Positions 22,620 through 34,499 of a stretch of 64,000 nt of DNA are shown one piece after another. The DNA lies in contig JAOTOM010004610.1 of NCBI GenBank assembly GCA_034440615.1, positions 194,501 to 258,500 of the forward strand, written 5' to 3'. The position numbers and the translations under genes are program-made. The first letter of the stretch is position 1. Every line of letters starts with the position of its first letter. Below the pieces are notes generated by a model, which searched no databases, was not told where the DNA came from, and was given only the letters and a program-made list of their open reading frames with translations. This DNA is from Ashinkailepas kermadecensis (Eukaryota; Arthropoda; Thecostraca; Neolepadidae).

Positions 22620-24169
22620 TATGTTGCTTTTTACATTTCTTTTTATGCTGTTACCTAACTCAAGGCCCCTTTTTGGTATTACTCTGCCCACAACCTGAAA
22701 AATAAGCATTTGTGTAGACAATAAGTGGCCCCATATTCTTAGTCACCTTCATAAACATGTTCTTCAGAAGAATTTTTTAATATAAACAACCTTATACTGC
22801 AAATTTAACATCCCATCTTCCAAATCATGTTCATAAACATGGTATTCCAAAAAAAAAACACAAAACCACAAAACACCTTAAAGCACAAATTTCGTCAACT
22901 TCCACTACACAAAACAGCATATATAATAGCTTCTCTAGTTCTCTAACTATCCCCAAATCTGTGCTTGCTGTGCATGTGCTCCTGCTGTTTGAGCACTTTG
23001 GTGCATGGGAAATAATTCCAGAATTTATGTAATGGCTATGCTGCTGATTTTCCTGCTTAATACCTTCGTTCTTAAATGAGTAATTATATACCCCATGTTT
23101 CTCAGATCAGGTTAACTCATACCTAGGTAGGTAAATTACTCTGCTGACTATACCACAAATTGCACAACTTAAGGTTAAAAACCAAAACAAAACAGGCCAC
23201 ACCCCAAAAATTGGCAGCCTTCATGAGATCCGATTACCATACAAGATGCATGCCAGACATACTAAGAAGTCCAGAGGGGTCTGCCGTGCTTCAGCTTAGG
23301 GCTTGTGAATTCAAATTCAAAAATCTAAATAAATCCCCAACGCACCTTGGGTAGATTGGTACAAGCCTTATTGGAAATCACGCAGACACTGCTGTTGTGT
23401 TATTCTGAAGTCAGCTTATCACTGTATGATCATACAAATCTTCGAAGTCAAACGAACAACCTACATAACTGTTCGGACCAAAACCAGATCCGCGACCACA
23501 AACCACTGACACACCGCGCCACCATTTTGCACGTCGACAGCAAGGTTTGATATAAATGAGAGCAATACGGGTACCATCAAGGTTAGTATATGTTCTGGTG
23601 ATAGTCGATTTTATCACAGATTAGACCAGAATTTATGAACATCAGTATCATCCCAGATGTGGGCGAGAACAAAACATCTCTGCAGCATCTATGAAGGACC
23701 TATTTTATGATGCTCAGTTCAGTTAGTTTGCTATTATAGGTATGAATCACATACGTTTTTAGTTCCCCTCTTTCTCTATTAATATGATTTACAATTAATA
23801 TGCTACCCTATTGGATGGCCTCTCCGGACCCACCCATCTCCAAATCGATTGGGTGCCCCCTCCCCCATCGATTTGGAACCTCCCATTTCTTCCATATTCC
23901 CCCAACCAAGACCTATCGAGTCAGGTTGGACAATAACGCCAGCTGACTAGCCTCCGGAACGGCACGAAGCGTAAACAAGAATGACCTTGAAAAACTCCCG
24001 TGGCCTTAGTACGGGATGCGTTAGGTACAGTGCTACAAAAATGACGTTAGGCGTCATAAGCGGACATAATACCGGTGGCGCCGCCTGGTGGTCGGTTTGT
24101 GAAGGAACACCACCAGAGTGGGCTTGCTTTTATTAATGCTATATTCTGGTTTCTAGACGAGGTGCAAGT
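22620..24169. other. AT-rich intergenic DNA, no gene recognised
   Basis: Contains TIR-like remnants near 22690-22760. No supportable gene. Confidence 0.4.
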
Positions 24170-24965
24170 GATTTCCAATGGTCCAATTTGAACAACATTG
24201 AAACAACCTTTCTTATGATGTGTAGTTCGTTTTATTATCGAATCATTTCACCCTGTCACTTTGCCCTTAAAGTGAAATGGGAGCAATTGGCCACTCAACA
24301 TCTTATGATAAACACGTGTCATACATCTTCTGTGTGACGTCCTGACAATTTCCAATGTTCTTAACTAAACGAAAATCGAACGTGCTACATTTTTATATCA
24401 TCTTGAATAACTTCCATGAAGGTTTAACCCTGTCACTTTTGCACTCAATTCCAGAATTTGTGTCCCAAATTATCACATTGTATCACTTTATATTGTATAT
24501 CAGATGTTCTACATTACCGAATTAATTTCCAATGGTCTTAAATAAACAGGCATAACATCCGCTGTCTTATGATGCCATACTCGACTACTTTTATAGTTTT
24601 CTAACCCTGTCATTTTTGCACTCAATTCCAGGATTTCCATATCGAATTATTGCATTATATTCCTTTAAATTGCATATCCGATGTTCTACATTACCGAATT
24701 AATTTCCAATGGTCTTAAATAAACCGGCATAAAATCCGCTGCCTTCTGATGCCATACTCGACTACTTTTATAGATGTCTAACCCTGGTATTTTTGCACTC
24801 AATTCCAGGATTTGTATCTCAAATTATCACATTGTATTACTTTTAATTGTATATCAGATGTTCTACATTAGCGAATTAATTTCCAATGGTCTCAAATAAA
24901 CCAGCATAAAATCAGCTGCCTTCTGATGCAATACTCGACTACTTTTCTAGATGTCTAACCCTGTC
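24170..24965. repeat. 177-bp satellite, 4-5 copies
   Basis: The phrase TTTCCAATGGTCTTAAATAA or a variant recurs at 24178, 24354, 24531, 24708 and 24885, a step of 176-177 bp. Each unit also has CTAACCCTGTCAC and TTTTGCACTCAATTCCAG. The AT-rich, nucleosome-length unit is typical of satellite DNA. Confidence 0.9.
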
Positions 24966-25458
24966 ACTTTTTACCTTTTGACATGACGCTTTGCGACATT
25001 ATTGACGTTCTGGCATGGCTCGATGCATGTCAAGCGCCGACGGTTGCTGCATAGAGGATCCGTAGGGCCGCCGAGTGGTGGCACGATAGAAAGTAAAGTT
25101 CCGCCCTTCAACAATACTAAGCAACATCGGCTCTGCCACGCCAAAATGGTGTAGGAGAAATTCACGGTTGGAGATGCATTCTTTCCCTTCAACGCCCGTA
25201 AGCGTAATGTTCTTAAACAATTTCACCCAAATCTGTCGGCCTCAACTCTAATGGTGGCGGAACTAATGCCAGGCACATCGTCTATCGTTTCAAATATGAA
25301 AATCTGCCTGTAACTTTGACGTTGGGGCCCATTAACATTCAGGGAATAGGAATCCCGCGCCCCGCCATGTTAGAATGGCGGGCGGTTGGTGACCGGCGGC
25401 CGGCCGTCTATGGTGGAAAATAGTTGTTTTTTTTAAAGGAAGTACGGAATGTAACAAT

Positions 25459-25800
25459 ATGCGCAATAGGTCCCTGCAAGTGGCTATAAAATTGACGTCT
25501 GAAGGCAAGCTAACTTTCATAAATGCACTTCGCATCATATTGTATGGAGACACAGTCTCACAAATTGTAACTATATTCTTCGCGCACACACTAGTGAGCA
25601 TCCGGGACCGCTTGTCGGGGGCGCATGTTTCAGAGTTCTTGAATGGCACCTGTTTTCTTTCTTTACTGGAGATCCCCTCGATGTCCGCAGTAACATTGCG
25701 TCTGACGCCTAACGGAATAGAACTAAAACAAAAGGTGCTGAAGACTGGGAACTACCGGATTGTTGTTCAAAGGGGTTTTCTTGATATGGTCTTGAAATAA
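25459..25800 (+). CDS. Unassigned 113-codon ORF, doubtful
   Basis: Starts at an ATG and ends in TAA within an AATAAA at 25796-25801. No family is recognised, and no splice sites or repeats overlap it. It is listed only because its composition is not obviously repetitive and a polyadenylation-like signal coincides with its end. It could equally be chance or an exon fragment. Confidence 0.15.
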   Translation: MRNRSLQVAIKLTSEGKLTFINALRIILYGDTVSQIVTIFFAHTLVSIRDRLSGAHVSEFLNGTCFLSLLEIPSMSAVTLRLTPNGIELKQKVLKTGNYRIVVQRGFLDMVLK

Positions 25801-26578
25801 ATACATGAAATTAGCTCTTATTTTGCTTGAACTAGGCCGTCAAAAACAGCAATTGTGTTCATGCCCTAGTACATTCATGCACACGGCATGCAATAGTGCG
25901 CGAATGATCAATTCTGGTCGAAGCGCCCTAAAGCCCATGCAATAGTGATCGCATAACAAATTTGTGGAGGAATTTAAAGTATGTTTATGATGCGACAACT
26001 GTATGCATGCGCGAAAAGTGAATATGCCAATAATATTATTGTTACGGGGATTTTCGGTGTATGTGTGGGGGGGGAGGTGCCAGCATGGCGGGGCGCTAGA
26101 GCTGCTTTTAAAGGGGCTATATCGAGCGGTCCATGTTGACTCCTATTTGAAGTCAGGGTATCTCGGGGAGGGGGGATGGAGAGGTCCCCGGTTGCCGTTC
26201 CGCAAACCATGGTGGGTCCATCGACGATGCATGCCTTATGCCATGAGCGCTCTTAAATAACGAGTCTAAAATGAGGGCTCATGACAAAACCAGATCCCGC
26301 CACCTTTCCTCCCAAAGGGTAGAGGCTGTCAGAGGGCTATCATTCGATCCTTATCGACTCCCATACTAAATCCGGGCAACCCATGATGTGTGTGTGTGTG
26401 TGTGGAGGGGGACTGCAGAGGTCTCTATTTTTCCTCTCGTGCTTCCCCTCACGCTGGTGAGGTGCGTTTCGCTTAGGCTCAGACATTTTGATCGAGAGGA
26501 ACACGTATCGTAGAAGCGGGGATTACGGTTTGTTTTATTTCATAGTATAAAATTTAAAATTAGTCAGATTCCACCAAC

Positions 26579-26935
26579 TTGGCTTTAGAGGGTTGCCACT
26601 TCCAGAACGGAATGGGGTGGGGAAACACTTTTTGTACTGCTCCGGGAGCTGACCCTGATGTGGTTTACAAGGCATTACATGGTTTACTGTCCCCGAGGGA
26701 TGGGTTTACTAAGGAAGAACAGCTGGAGCTTAGTTGTATGCATTCATGCATGTCATGTTTAATTGTATCCGTTCTTCCGTATTTTATTCAAAGCAACCAT
26801 AACTTGTGGTGCGAGCGTACTGGTTTAATGGTAGAGAATGAGAGTACTCTTTGCCTGCACAAAAGTAAGTACATGGTGTTATGTTGTACTTTCAGGGACA
26901 GAAACACGACACCGCATGAGCTATGCAAAAAAAGC
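26579..26935 (+). CDS. Unassigned open frame running into (TA)n, doubtful
   Basis: About 118 codons of non-repetitive protein-like sequence with several Cys (LSCMHSCMSCLIVSV) without an ATG near the start of the frame, ending in the (TA)n tract. It may be an exon or transposon remnant. No domain is recognised. Confidence 0.15.

Positions 26936-26936
<1 letters not shown>

Positions 26937-26994
<58 letters not shown>
26937..26994. repeat. (TA)n microsatellite
   Basis: About 28 uninterrupted TA units. Confidence 0.98.
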
Positions 26995-26995
<1 letters not shown>

Positions 26996-27184
26996 CTATA
27001 TATAACTTTGAGCTATCTTCATCCGGCTGAGACAATCCAAAGTCAATGTATCTATGCACACAGAAGAAAAAAAGACATATTTGACGGTACTCTTTGACTT
27101 AAACAAAATGTATTCGGAATTCTTGCTGGGGTTACTTTTCGGACCAGAGTCATATGACAAGCAGAACTTGTGTGAACCACCCAA

Positions 27185-27325
27185 TCAGGGAATTCCAGCT
27201 CAACAGGACCCTTTTGAAAAATGCTTAGCGTGATACCAAGGCATGGATATGGCCACGCCGATGCCACGTCCCAGGCCTTATCGGGCCAGTTACCAACAGA
27301 CCTCCCCATCCGGCGGCTATCGGAG
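27185..27325 (-). mobile_element. SINE family B fragment
   Basis: Shares GGCCTTATCGGGCCAGTT with the copy at 54847-54865. Neither end is clear. Confidence 0.6.
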
Positions 27326-27443
27326 CGAATGAAGCGTCTCCAATCCTCTTCTTTTCAATATCTTAATATTGAATTATTTTAATATTAAATTATTTCAATA
27401 TTTTGACGATAAACACAGAGAACATACCTGACGGATGCAAGCA

Positions 27444-27445
<2 letters not shown>

Positions 27446-27537
<92 letters not shown>

Positions 27538-27552
27538 ATATATAAATATATA

Positions 27553-27592
<40 letters not shown>
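27446..27592. repeat. (TA)n microsatellite with interruptions
   Basis: About 140 bp of TA units interrupted by CATG and ATAGATG. All tyrosine/isoleucine repeat frames here are spurious. Confidence 0.98.
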
Positions 27593-27595
<3 letters not shown>

Positions 27596-27789
27596 ATCGC
27601 ACTGGCGACAACCGTATGGTCCGCATAGTCCACCATTACACGTATGCGGCGGTCCGTGTAGATGCGCGGCGCTTTACAAAACTTCCTCTGGTTTCTGGCG
27701 TCTTGACGTGGTCAGTTACAGAGGGCATGTCAGCCTTCTGCAAGCGCTCCTCAGCTGTTCTGCGCGCCGCGTCAAGTAGCGCGACCGCA

Positions 27790-28811
27790 TGGTCTGTGCG
27801 TCACACAGCTGCGACATGGCGCATCCGTATGATAGTGCGCAGTCGGCTGAAGAGCGCAAGGGGCTCAGTGCTGACACTTGGCCACCTCTCCTGCAGCAAC
27901 TGGGCCCTTGGTAACCCCAGGAGCCCGACTAAGCTAATCCATCGTCTGTTTAGGGATTTCACGCACTACTCCCTTGCCAGTATGCAAGGCGCAAAACACG
28001 ACCTCGAACTGGTCGAGGCACTCCATCCACTGAGCGGACGGAATGTGGAGTCCACTGTGACTCAGCAGCCTGAACCATTCGGCTGCGACCAGCACTTCCT
28101 CCTCTGCACTGTCTCTTGTTGGTGCAGATAGAGCCCGGAAATTGAGGTTCCTCTTTGCGCACTTTGCGCCGATGTAGCCAGCGACATAGGACATGTCGTA
28201 TCGAGCAGCCTGCTACTCGCCCTCAGATAGCTCTGTCGCGACCGTCTCCTGCACACCCAGCTGTTGCAGATCGACGATCTCCAGTCCACCGTCCAATTCT
28301 CCTCCGACTAGCTCTGTCTTCTCCAGGACAGAACAACAGCTGCTTCTGAAGCACCGCAGGTCACCTTCTGCGCTGCCGGTCGACACCTCCCGGCTAGTAC
28401 CGCTAGGCCGGTCGAGAGCCCAGCTCGAAAAATCGGCTGACGACCCGGCCTCCGGTCGCACCGGCGCCTGGCTTGACACGGCCGGGGCGGCGCCGATCAG
28501 CAACAGACGGGCACGATGCAGCAGTTCGACTGGTGACGGGCTGGTGTTCGAATTTTTGTGAGAACTTTGAGCATGTTCACCGTCTCCCTTGCAGCAATGC
28601 CCGTTGCCGCAACCAATGCACCCTGAGACTTGCTGAGCTCCCGCTGAAGTAGCTCCAACTGCTTCTTCATGTCACCCTATGTTGGTGATGGGCAGCTAGG
28701 ATTGGGACCAGCATCAGCATCCTTAAGTTCAAGCAGAACATCATCTTCAGGCAGGTGAGCAGAACCATCTCGAGTATGCTCTGCTGCTGGCTCAGGATTT
28801 CCAGAAGCACT
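27790..28811 (-). pseudogene. P-element/THAP-type transposase remnant
   Basis: A minus-strand reading starts after an acceptor-like TTTCAG at about 28812 with an acidic stretch and a coiled-coil segment (KKQLELLQRELSKSQ). It continues in another frame through 28503-28213. After a single in-frame TAG (28212-28210) it reads on to 27934, including MSYVAGYIGAKC. A frameshifted end follows with [17 protein letters not shown] and a stop. A coiled coil before the catalytic part, a YVAGYIA-like motif near the C-terminus and an (F/L)xRxRT(F/I)xRxRH ending are features of P-element-like transposases as I know them. Stops and frameshifts make it a pseudogene; no THAP finger is visible. The family call is by motif memory, not alignment. 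Confidence 0.6.
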
Positions 28812-29069
28812 GAAACATCAAAATACTATCGTCAAAAAAATACTAATGAACTGAATAATGTGGCACATAATGCACAGATAAGACAATCAAATTAATCTGC
28901 TTTGGTTATGGATAATGTTGCTGCAGTGCAATTACTTTTAGGGTATTACCCTTCTTCATGCTATATGGCAGAGATCCCGTTCTCCCACTAGACAATTTAC
29001 TACAACCAAAAGTTAGATATTCGGTACCAAAAGTTAGATTAAATTTAAAAAATGCTGGCTAATTTACAT

Positions 29070-29403
29070 GAGGCTTACAGTCATGTGAAAACGCACATCG
29101 CGGAGAGCCACGAAAGGAACCGGGAATACGCAGACCGAAAAGCGAAGCAACGAAACTTTAAAATAGGAGATCCGGTATATTATTAAGATACCACTGTACA
29201 ACCTGATACGTCGCCAAAGTTATCGCTTCCCTGGAAGCCATACTTTCGGATCATCCAACAAACCAGCCCAGTAAACTATGTAATTAGGAACCAGATCAAC
29301 GGTAAGACCCGACTGGTACATGTACAGAAATTGCGACTAGCTGATCCCAACACCGCATGGGAACCCACAAGAGACGTAAACGAACCCGTTAACAAAAATA
29401 CTT
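29070..29403 (+). pseudogene. Gypsy-type LTR retrotransposon pol, integrase C-terminal end
   Basis: The plus strand encodes about 105 codons of the integrase C-terminal region: EYADRKAKQRNFKIGDPVYY, then KLSLPWKPYFRII, SPVNYVIRN and GKTRLVHVQKLRLA. The basic (Y)DRKxK segment, the hydrophobic VYY and the TSPVNYxIRN..xGxTxxVHxxxLRL pattern are typical of Gypsy-class polyproteins. A TAA interrupts it after VYY, so it is dead. RT, RNase H and the integrase core are absent upstream; the element is 5'-truncated. Confidence 0.8.
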
Positions 29404-29639
29404 AGAGAAAAAGTCAAAGCCAGACCGCACCACCCCTGAACGCATTGGCAGCCTCCAAGGTTGGCTAAACGGGCCGAAGCCGGCCGAAGCAGTAGCCTAG
29501 ACTATGACGATTTCTACATGGATGTAGACACATCGTCTAGAACAATGGTGATGACACCGCTGAACCGTGACCGGAGAAACCATACCTGGCTCGGTGCCAT
29601 CGCCACCGGCCGAGTCGGACCAACCGGAAACTGAGTCAC

Positions 29640-30093
29640 CGCTCACCCCGTTAACAAAGCCAGATCAGTTCCCAGCAATTACCAGTGATTCCGAGGATGA
29701 CTTTTACCTTTGGCTGAATTAGCCGAACGTATGAAGCGACCTCTGCCTACGTCTAGTGATTCAGACAGTGAAAATCTGCATTCACCATTAGCGAAACGTA
29801 CGAAGTCACAGAACAGCGATTCTGATGAGAACGTACCCCTGTCACAATTAGCCGAACGCATGAAAAACTCAGCTGAAAGTCCACCGAGTGCCCCACCTCC
29901 CCCCCCCCCAGAAAAACGACCTTTGGAAGAAAAATCTGGCCACGATAGTCTTCAAGAAAAATTGCAAATTCATAACGGTACGTCATCCTCTGAATACGGT
30001 GCTGATGTCGAATGTATAAAAATTAAACATGATAAAGCTAGCGTATTCGCAACTTTCGTGGAGAAACAACGCTATGATGTTAACACAAAATGA
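29640..30093 (+). pseudogene. ORF downstream of Gypsy pol with repeated Ser-Asp-Glu / LAxRxK modules
   Basis: Beyond the pol end the plus strand codes for three similar modules of about 20 residues: acidic Ser/Asp/Glu, then PL, then LAERMK or LAKRTK (TSDSEDD; SSDSDSEN with SPLAKRTK; NSDSDENVPLSQLAERMK). A Pro run and 55 further residues follow to the TGA at 30091. The first module is in another frame from the other two, so there is a one-step frameshift near 29705. Its position between pol and the LTR suggests an accessory ORF of the same element. Function unknown. Confidence 0.45.
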
Positions 30094-31501
30094 AAGCATG
30101 ATGAACCAATTCAAATTGCAAGTTATGATGTTCCAATCGATGCTTAGTAACGGCTCAAGTATATATATCGTTGAGAATGTATCAGTGAGTCGCCTCAAGT
30201 GATTGTGTAATTACATTGTCGGCGCAGTGACGCCACGTTTGGTGACGTGAGTAAACGCCACCTACCGGCATGATGATTGGTGATGTGATTGATACGGTGC
30301 GCGCAGCGCCATCTTGATGGAACCCCATATGGGCATAATGATGTTGATGTGATGTTGTGACGTCACCTGTCCTAATGTCTAGTGTGACACATTGTGAACT
30401 GTTATACAAAATGTATTCGGTGGTTAAAATCCAACGCCGGACGTATACTTCCGTACCTTTGAACCGAGTACTGCATCTCTGTACCAGGAACCCGCGACAA
30501 CCTTAAATCCCCGCCCCTACTGTCCGGTGAAGACAAGATGTCTGCAACTGATTGTCAGATCAGCAAGTGCCTGACCTGACCACGAGCTGAACGAGTCGAT
30601 TCAGCTTACGACAGCATGGCGAGCAACGCGACATCTGCGGCCGCGTTACGTGGCCTCGGACGCGAGCGCCACCCCGGAGTGGTATGACGTGTGTGGTCAT
30701 GACCTACAGCACTACGTTAGCACCCATCGAGGAAATGGGCGCCTCTGCGAGCGCCACCGCCACCGCCGAGAACACGGCTGGCGACACTGCTGACACCGAT
30801 GAACTTGAGCTGCCGGGTGACTCACCAGTAGCTGCTACAGGCAGGCTGACAGCCAGCCTGACGCCCTCGCAGCCAATAGCCGTGCCATTCTCCCACACGA
30901 GACGAGTGATGCAATGCATGAGGCACCGCAATGCACGGTTTCGCGCGGATATGGAATAGGTGGCCCCTGTGGGACGAGGCCCCTGGCTGCCTCGGTCGAT
31001 GAAACCGAGGAACCGACTACTGAACCGACGCTGCCGAGCGTCGCCGAGGACGCCGCTGATGACGCGAGCGCCGCCTCTGCCAGCGCAATTGCTGCCGCCG
31101 AGAGCACGGCTGGTGGCATAGCTGGTACAGCAGCAATACTCGAGAACATTCGACGAAGTGTGATCCTTTTCCATGAGTACTTGGAAGAGCGCCAGAACGA
31201 ACAGAACAGTGAGCGTAACGAGTGAGAATGCGGTGAGAAGTCGCACTTATGGTGTTGACCAGTGGGCAGTGGTCACCCACATCCAACTCTGGATCCGGAC
31301 TGAACTTTATATAGCGAAAATGACATGCGTGTGCCAGTGTGCGTCGCGACCGCCGTGTAACCAGTGAATAGTGCATTATGTGTCATGTGTTTGAGATGTT
31401 GTTTGTAAAACTAACATGAACTAGGGTATGGGTACCCTCAAAGGCCCCTTAGACTAACCCGCGCAGGACATTAGGTTGACAATAGGAAAGTAGTTTAAAG
31501 G
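30094..31501. other. Region between the Gypsy ORF and its LTR
   Basis: Two Ala/Thr-rich plus frames (30684-30959 and 30914-31225) lie in different frames and share a diverged direct repeat (CCGCCGAGA.CACGGCTGG). They could be parts of one broken reading frame; no family is recognised. A purine-rich tract (AGGAAAGTAGTTTAAAGG) precedes the LTR start, as a polypurine tract would. Confidence 0.4.
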
Positions 31502-32319
31502 TGTTATGAATATCGTGAGTGTTTAATGCATCGTGTGATTGTGTTATGACCGTAATAATCTAGTGGGATTTAGGATCCCCCTAGTGAGCGAAAATCCAAA
31601 TATCTAGCCCTCTTGCTGTGTTGTAACAATGTTAGATATAATTATACCGTTCGGCCCTCATCATTAGAAAAGTAGTTATATGACGTCGCGTATCGAGTGA
31701 ATCATGCCGCCACTGCTGACGGTCGGCCGGACGCGTCTTATCGCCATGTTGTGGGTTATGTTGGCTACCCGAGGCAATCGGAGCCGTACAGCGATGACTC
31801 TGCTTCTGGACTAGATAGGTTAGGAATGCCACTGTTGACTGCCGGCAGGAAGCGCTTATCAGCATGCTATGTGTTGTGCCGATACGAGAGCCGACGGTCG
31901 TTGACCAAACGGCGCCCCTGTATCCGGATTAGATAAGGTCAACATTCCGGTCTACGCCCCCGTCTAGACCTATGGCGATCGTCGTGGGCGGAGCCACCAG
32001 ACCGGGAGCAGGTAGTCGCCGGCCATTATATATAGTCGGGAGCGACGGTCGAGAAGTCAGTTAGGAGGACAAAAGAGATTTGGCTCTCTATCACGCAGGA
32101 CTGCTGTCCGAGGTGCTGATAGTCGTGTCTAAATTGACTGTCAGTACTTGTAAACTTTCGGCTACGTGTGCACGTACGTGTGCATGAGCTGTTCGAGTAA
32201 TCACGGCCGTTTCGCCTTGCTCAAATGAAGAGCAAATTTGATACTGAACTTTGAGACTGAGGTTTTCGCGACGCGTTGGTTCTACGGTCTTTTCACTGGC
32301 CTAGAGGAACTTCACTACA
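31502..32319 (+). mobile_element. Probable 3' LTR of the Gypsy-type element
   Basis: Begins TGTTATGAAT after a polypurine-like tract and ends TTCACTACA. The right edge is supported by homology: sequence from 32320 (GTAATATAGCATGA) matches 35999 onward, and the match starts exactly after the terminal ACA. The LTR contains a TATA box with an initiator. No second LTR is in the window. Confidence 0.55.
32027..32062 (+). promoter_or_regulatory. LTR core promoter: TATA box and initiator
   Basis: TATATATA at 32027-32034 and TCAGTT at 32057-32062 place the initiator A (32059) 32 bases after the first T of the TATA box, the standard spacing. TCAGTT matches the arthropod initiator consensus TCAKTY. 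Confidence 0.55.
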
Positions 32320-32720
32320 GTAATATAGCATGAAAAGTAATGTTCAAAATCAGGAAAAATGCAACATAACCTAACCTAGTGTAACCTTTCCTGCAAGGGT
32401 ACGTTTTTAATGGAAATTTCTATACATTTTTTCTCGACATTTTAAAAATTAAAAACACCTTAACTAAGCTAACTGAATCTAACCTAGCTGTTTTTGAAGT
32501 ATTTTAAGCCTGACTTAAAATAACCTAAACTACCACAAACTGCTTTTGAAGAAATACAGGTTCTAATTTTTGCATTAAAAATATCAGAAAAAACAACATT
32601 GTTTGATATTTGCTTTCTAGCTTAGAAAAGAGCCTGATCTAACCTAACAAAACCCAATCCCGTTGTATGCTTCATGAAGGTAAACTGTGTAAACTCATCT
32701 CTTGGTTAATTTAAGATGCA
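32320..32720. repeat. Dispersed AT-rich repeat with CCTAA motifs (copy 1)
   Basis: Homologous to 35998-36310 (shared GTAATATAGCATGA, AATGTTCAAAAT, CTGTTTTTGAAG, CCTAACCTA). Probably the flank into which the LTR element inserted. Confidence 0.65.
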
Positions 32721-33430
32721 ATAATACTCCTACATACAGGGGTGTATGATTGTATGTTTTTGGGAGGACACTTCCCCCCCAATGTTGGCTGTTTCCCACC
32801 CCAATAGCTTCAACCTTTTCAAACTTTAATTCACCCCCCCCCCCCAATCAATTTTGGCTTGCCCATTACCTTCGTGTATTGTGCTAGAAAACTATGATCC
32901 TAACACCCAACAACAATAACCTCCATATAACAGGTGGTTCTTGTTGTCTCTTGTTGCCTTGTTGGAAGGTATTATAAGTAACTATGGCAAATTTACTATT
33001 AAGTTGTAATATATTAGGATACGGCATGTTACGATTTCCGTTCATATATTAATGTTTAGTTGAAATCAAGAATGACGTAAATACAAGGAAGGGCCGTCAT
33101 TGACTTGAGGGAGCTAGTTGCCGCTATTCCGCTGTAAACGCGCATCCCGAAACCTTAAAAAATGCGGCAGAATCTCCGCATTTGCTGCAGTTAGCTTTCT
33201 GAAGCTCAATTGTCGCAGGGAAACGGCTGGTACGATTTTGCGTGTATTTAGCTTGAGAGTTACTTATAACAGTGTTGTTGCTTGGAGCATGTAACAAATA
33301 TTTCACTCGTTGTTATATCATAGAAATTCGTTTTTGTGTGGGTCGGCAATTCCCGTAGGAAGTGTCCCCAAAGCCAAATAGGACCAGGATGTCTGAAGAC
33401 GTCGAACCTTCCCAGGATGGCGGCGAGTGA
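32721..33430. other. Intergenic, no gene recognised
   Basis: Homopolymeric C runs near 32775 and 32835; otherwise nothing supportable. Confidence 0.4.
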
Positions 33431-33442
33431 TAACCAAGGCTT

Positions 33443-33499
33443 TGGGCGCTATATGACCTATGTAGTCGATGCGCCCTAAATCCCAAATAACTAACTAAC
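33443..33499 (+). mobile_element. Hairpin-tail-only insertion, 57 bp, 12-bp TSD
   Basis: Starts one base before the perfect type II stem GGGCGC (33444) and ends with AATAACTAACTAAC. TAACCAAGGCTT is duplicated exactly at 33431-33442 and 33500-33511. Confidence 0.9.
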
Positions 33500-33895
33500 T
33501 AACCAAGGCTTGGAAAAATGAACAATTTTTGTTGTCATCCACACATAACATTGTCCTCTCCAGGAATTATAAATTTGCAGTTTCATACAATTTTGTATTT
33601 CTTGGAATTTCTTCTTCCAATGTGATGCTCATGAATGTGCTTAGTCATAAAGTCAGAAAGTGTTCAGGCTTAATAAGAACCACAAGGGCCCATCCAGGTT
33701 AAGTCTGTAAAGGGAAGATATCATAGCCCTGGCAAAAAGACACTCATCATCCCAACCAACACCACATCCCTAATTCCCTAAAATCCATCCACCAACATCC
33801 CACACACTCATAAATTGATATGTACCTTAACTATCCAGCCATATGTACTCAATCCTCTGTAACACATTGGCTTGAGTGCCCTGCTAATAATTGTC

Positions 33896-34414
33896 GGTAT
33901 ATATCAAGATCAAGGTAAAATGTGACTTTAAATTTTTTGTTTTTCATATGGGGTATTTGAACGTGGAAATGATGATGCGACTACTCATTTTCTCTGCAAA
34001 TGATTACTTTTCAGTTGGCAAAGAAATACACTAGCAAAATCTTCACTACAAATATAGCATATTGCGTATACTGGTTTTCCGGTTAGGTTAGGTTATGTTT
34101 TGTTATGTTATGTTACATTTATGTTACGTTATGTTAGGCTAGGTTAGGTTATGTTAGGCTAGGTTAGGTTAGATTAGATTATATTATGCTATGATACATT
34201 TTATATATTATGCTGAAAATGAGTGACATCACATTTTATCAAGGTAAAAATCACATTTTACCTTGATCTTGATATTTACCCCTAGGGTATATGACTTAAA
34301 AGTAATCATTTGCTGTGAAAATGAGTGACTGCATCATCTTCATCATGTCAGAAAGCATACAATTACAAAAAAAAAAAAAAAAAATCACATTTTACCTTGA
34401 TCTTGATATTTACC
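33896..34414. mobile_element. MITE family 1, internally rearranged copy, 8-bp TSD
   Basis: Ends are GGTATATATCAAGATCAAGG and the inverse of GGTAAATATCAAGATCAAGG. The TSD is TAATTGTC (33888-33895) and TAATTTTC (34415-34422), seven of eight identical. The interior is shortened and contains an extended TTAGG-like run plus a duplicated right end near 34280. Confidence 0.82.
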
Positions 34415-34499
34415 TAATTTTCATACTGAATCCATGCCTGCTTAAAGGGGCCTGCACAGTGCACACATACTTAGAATAAATCTCATTCCATCCACTACT

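Noticed and set aside
27403..27636. Tyr/Ile repeat proteins
   Set aside because: A translation of the (TA)n microsatellite.
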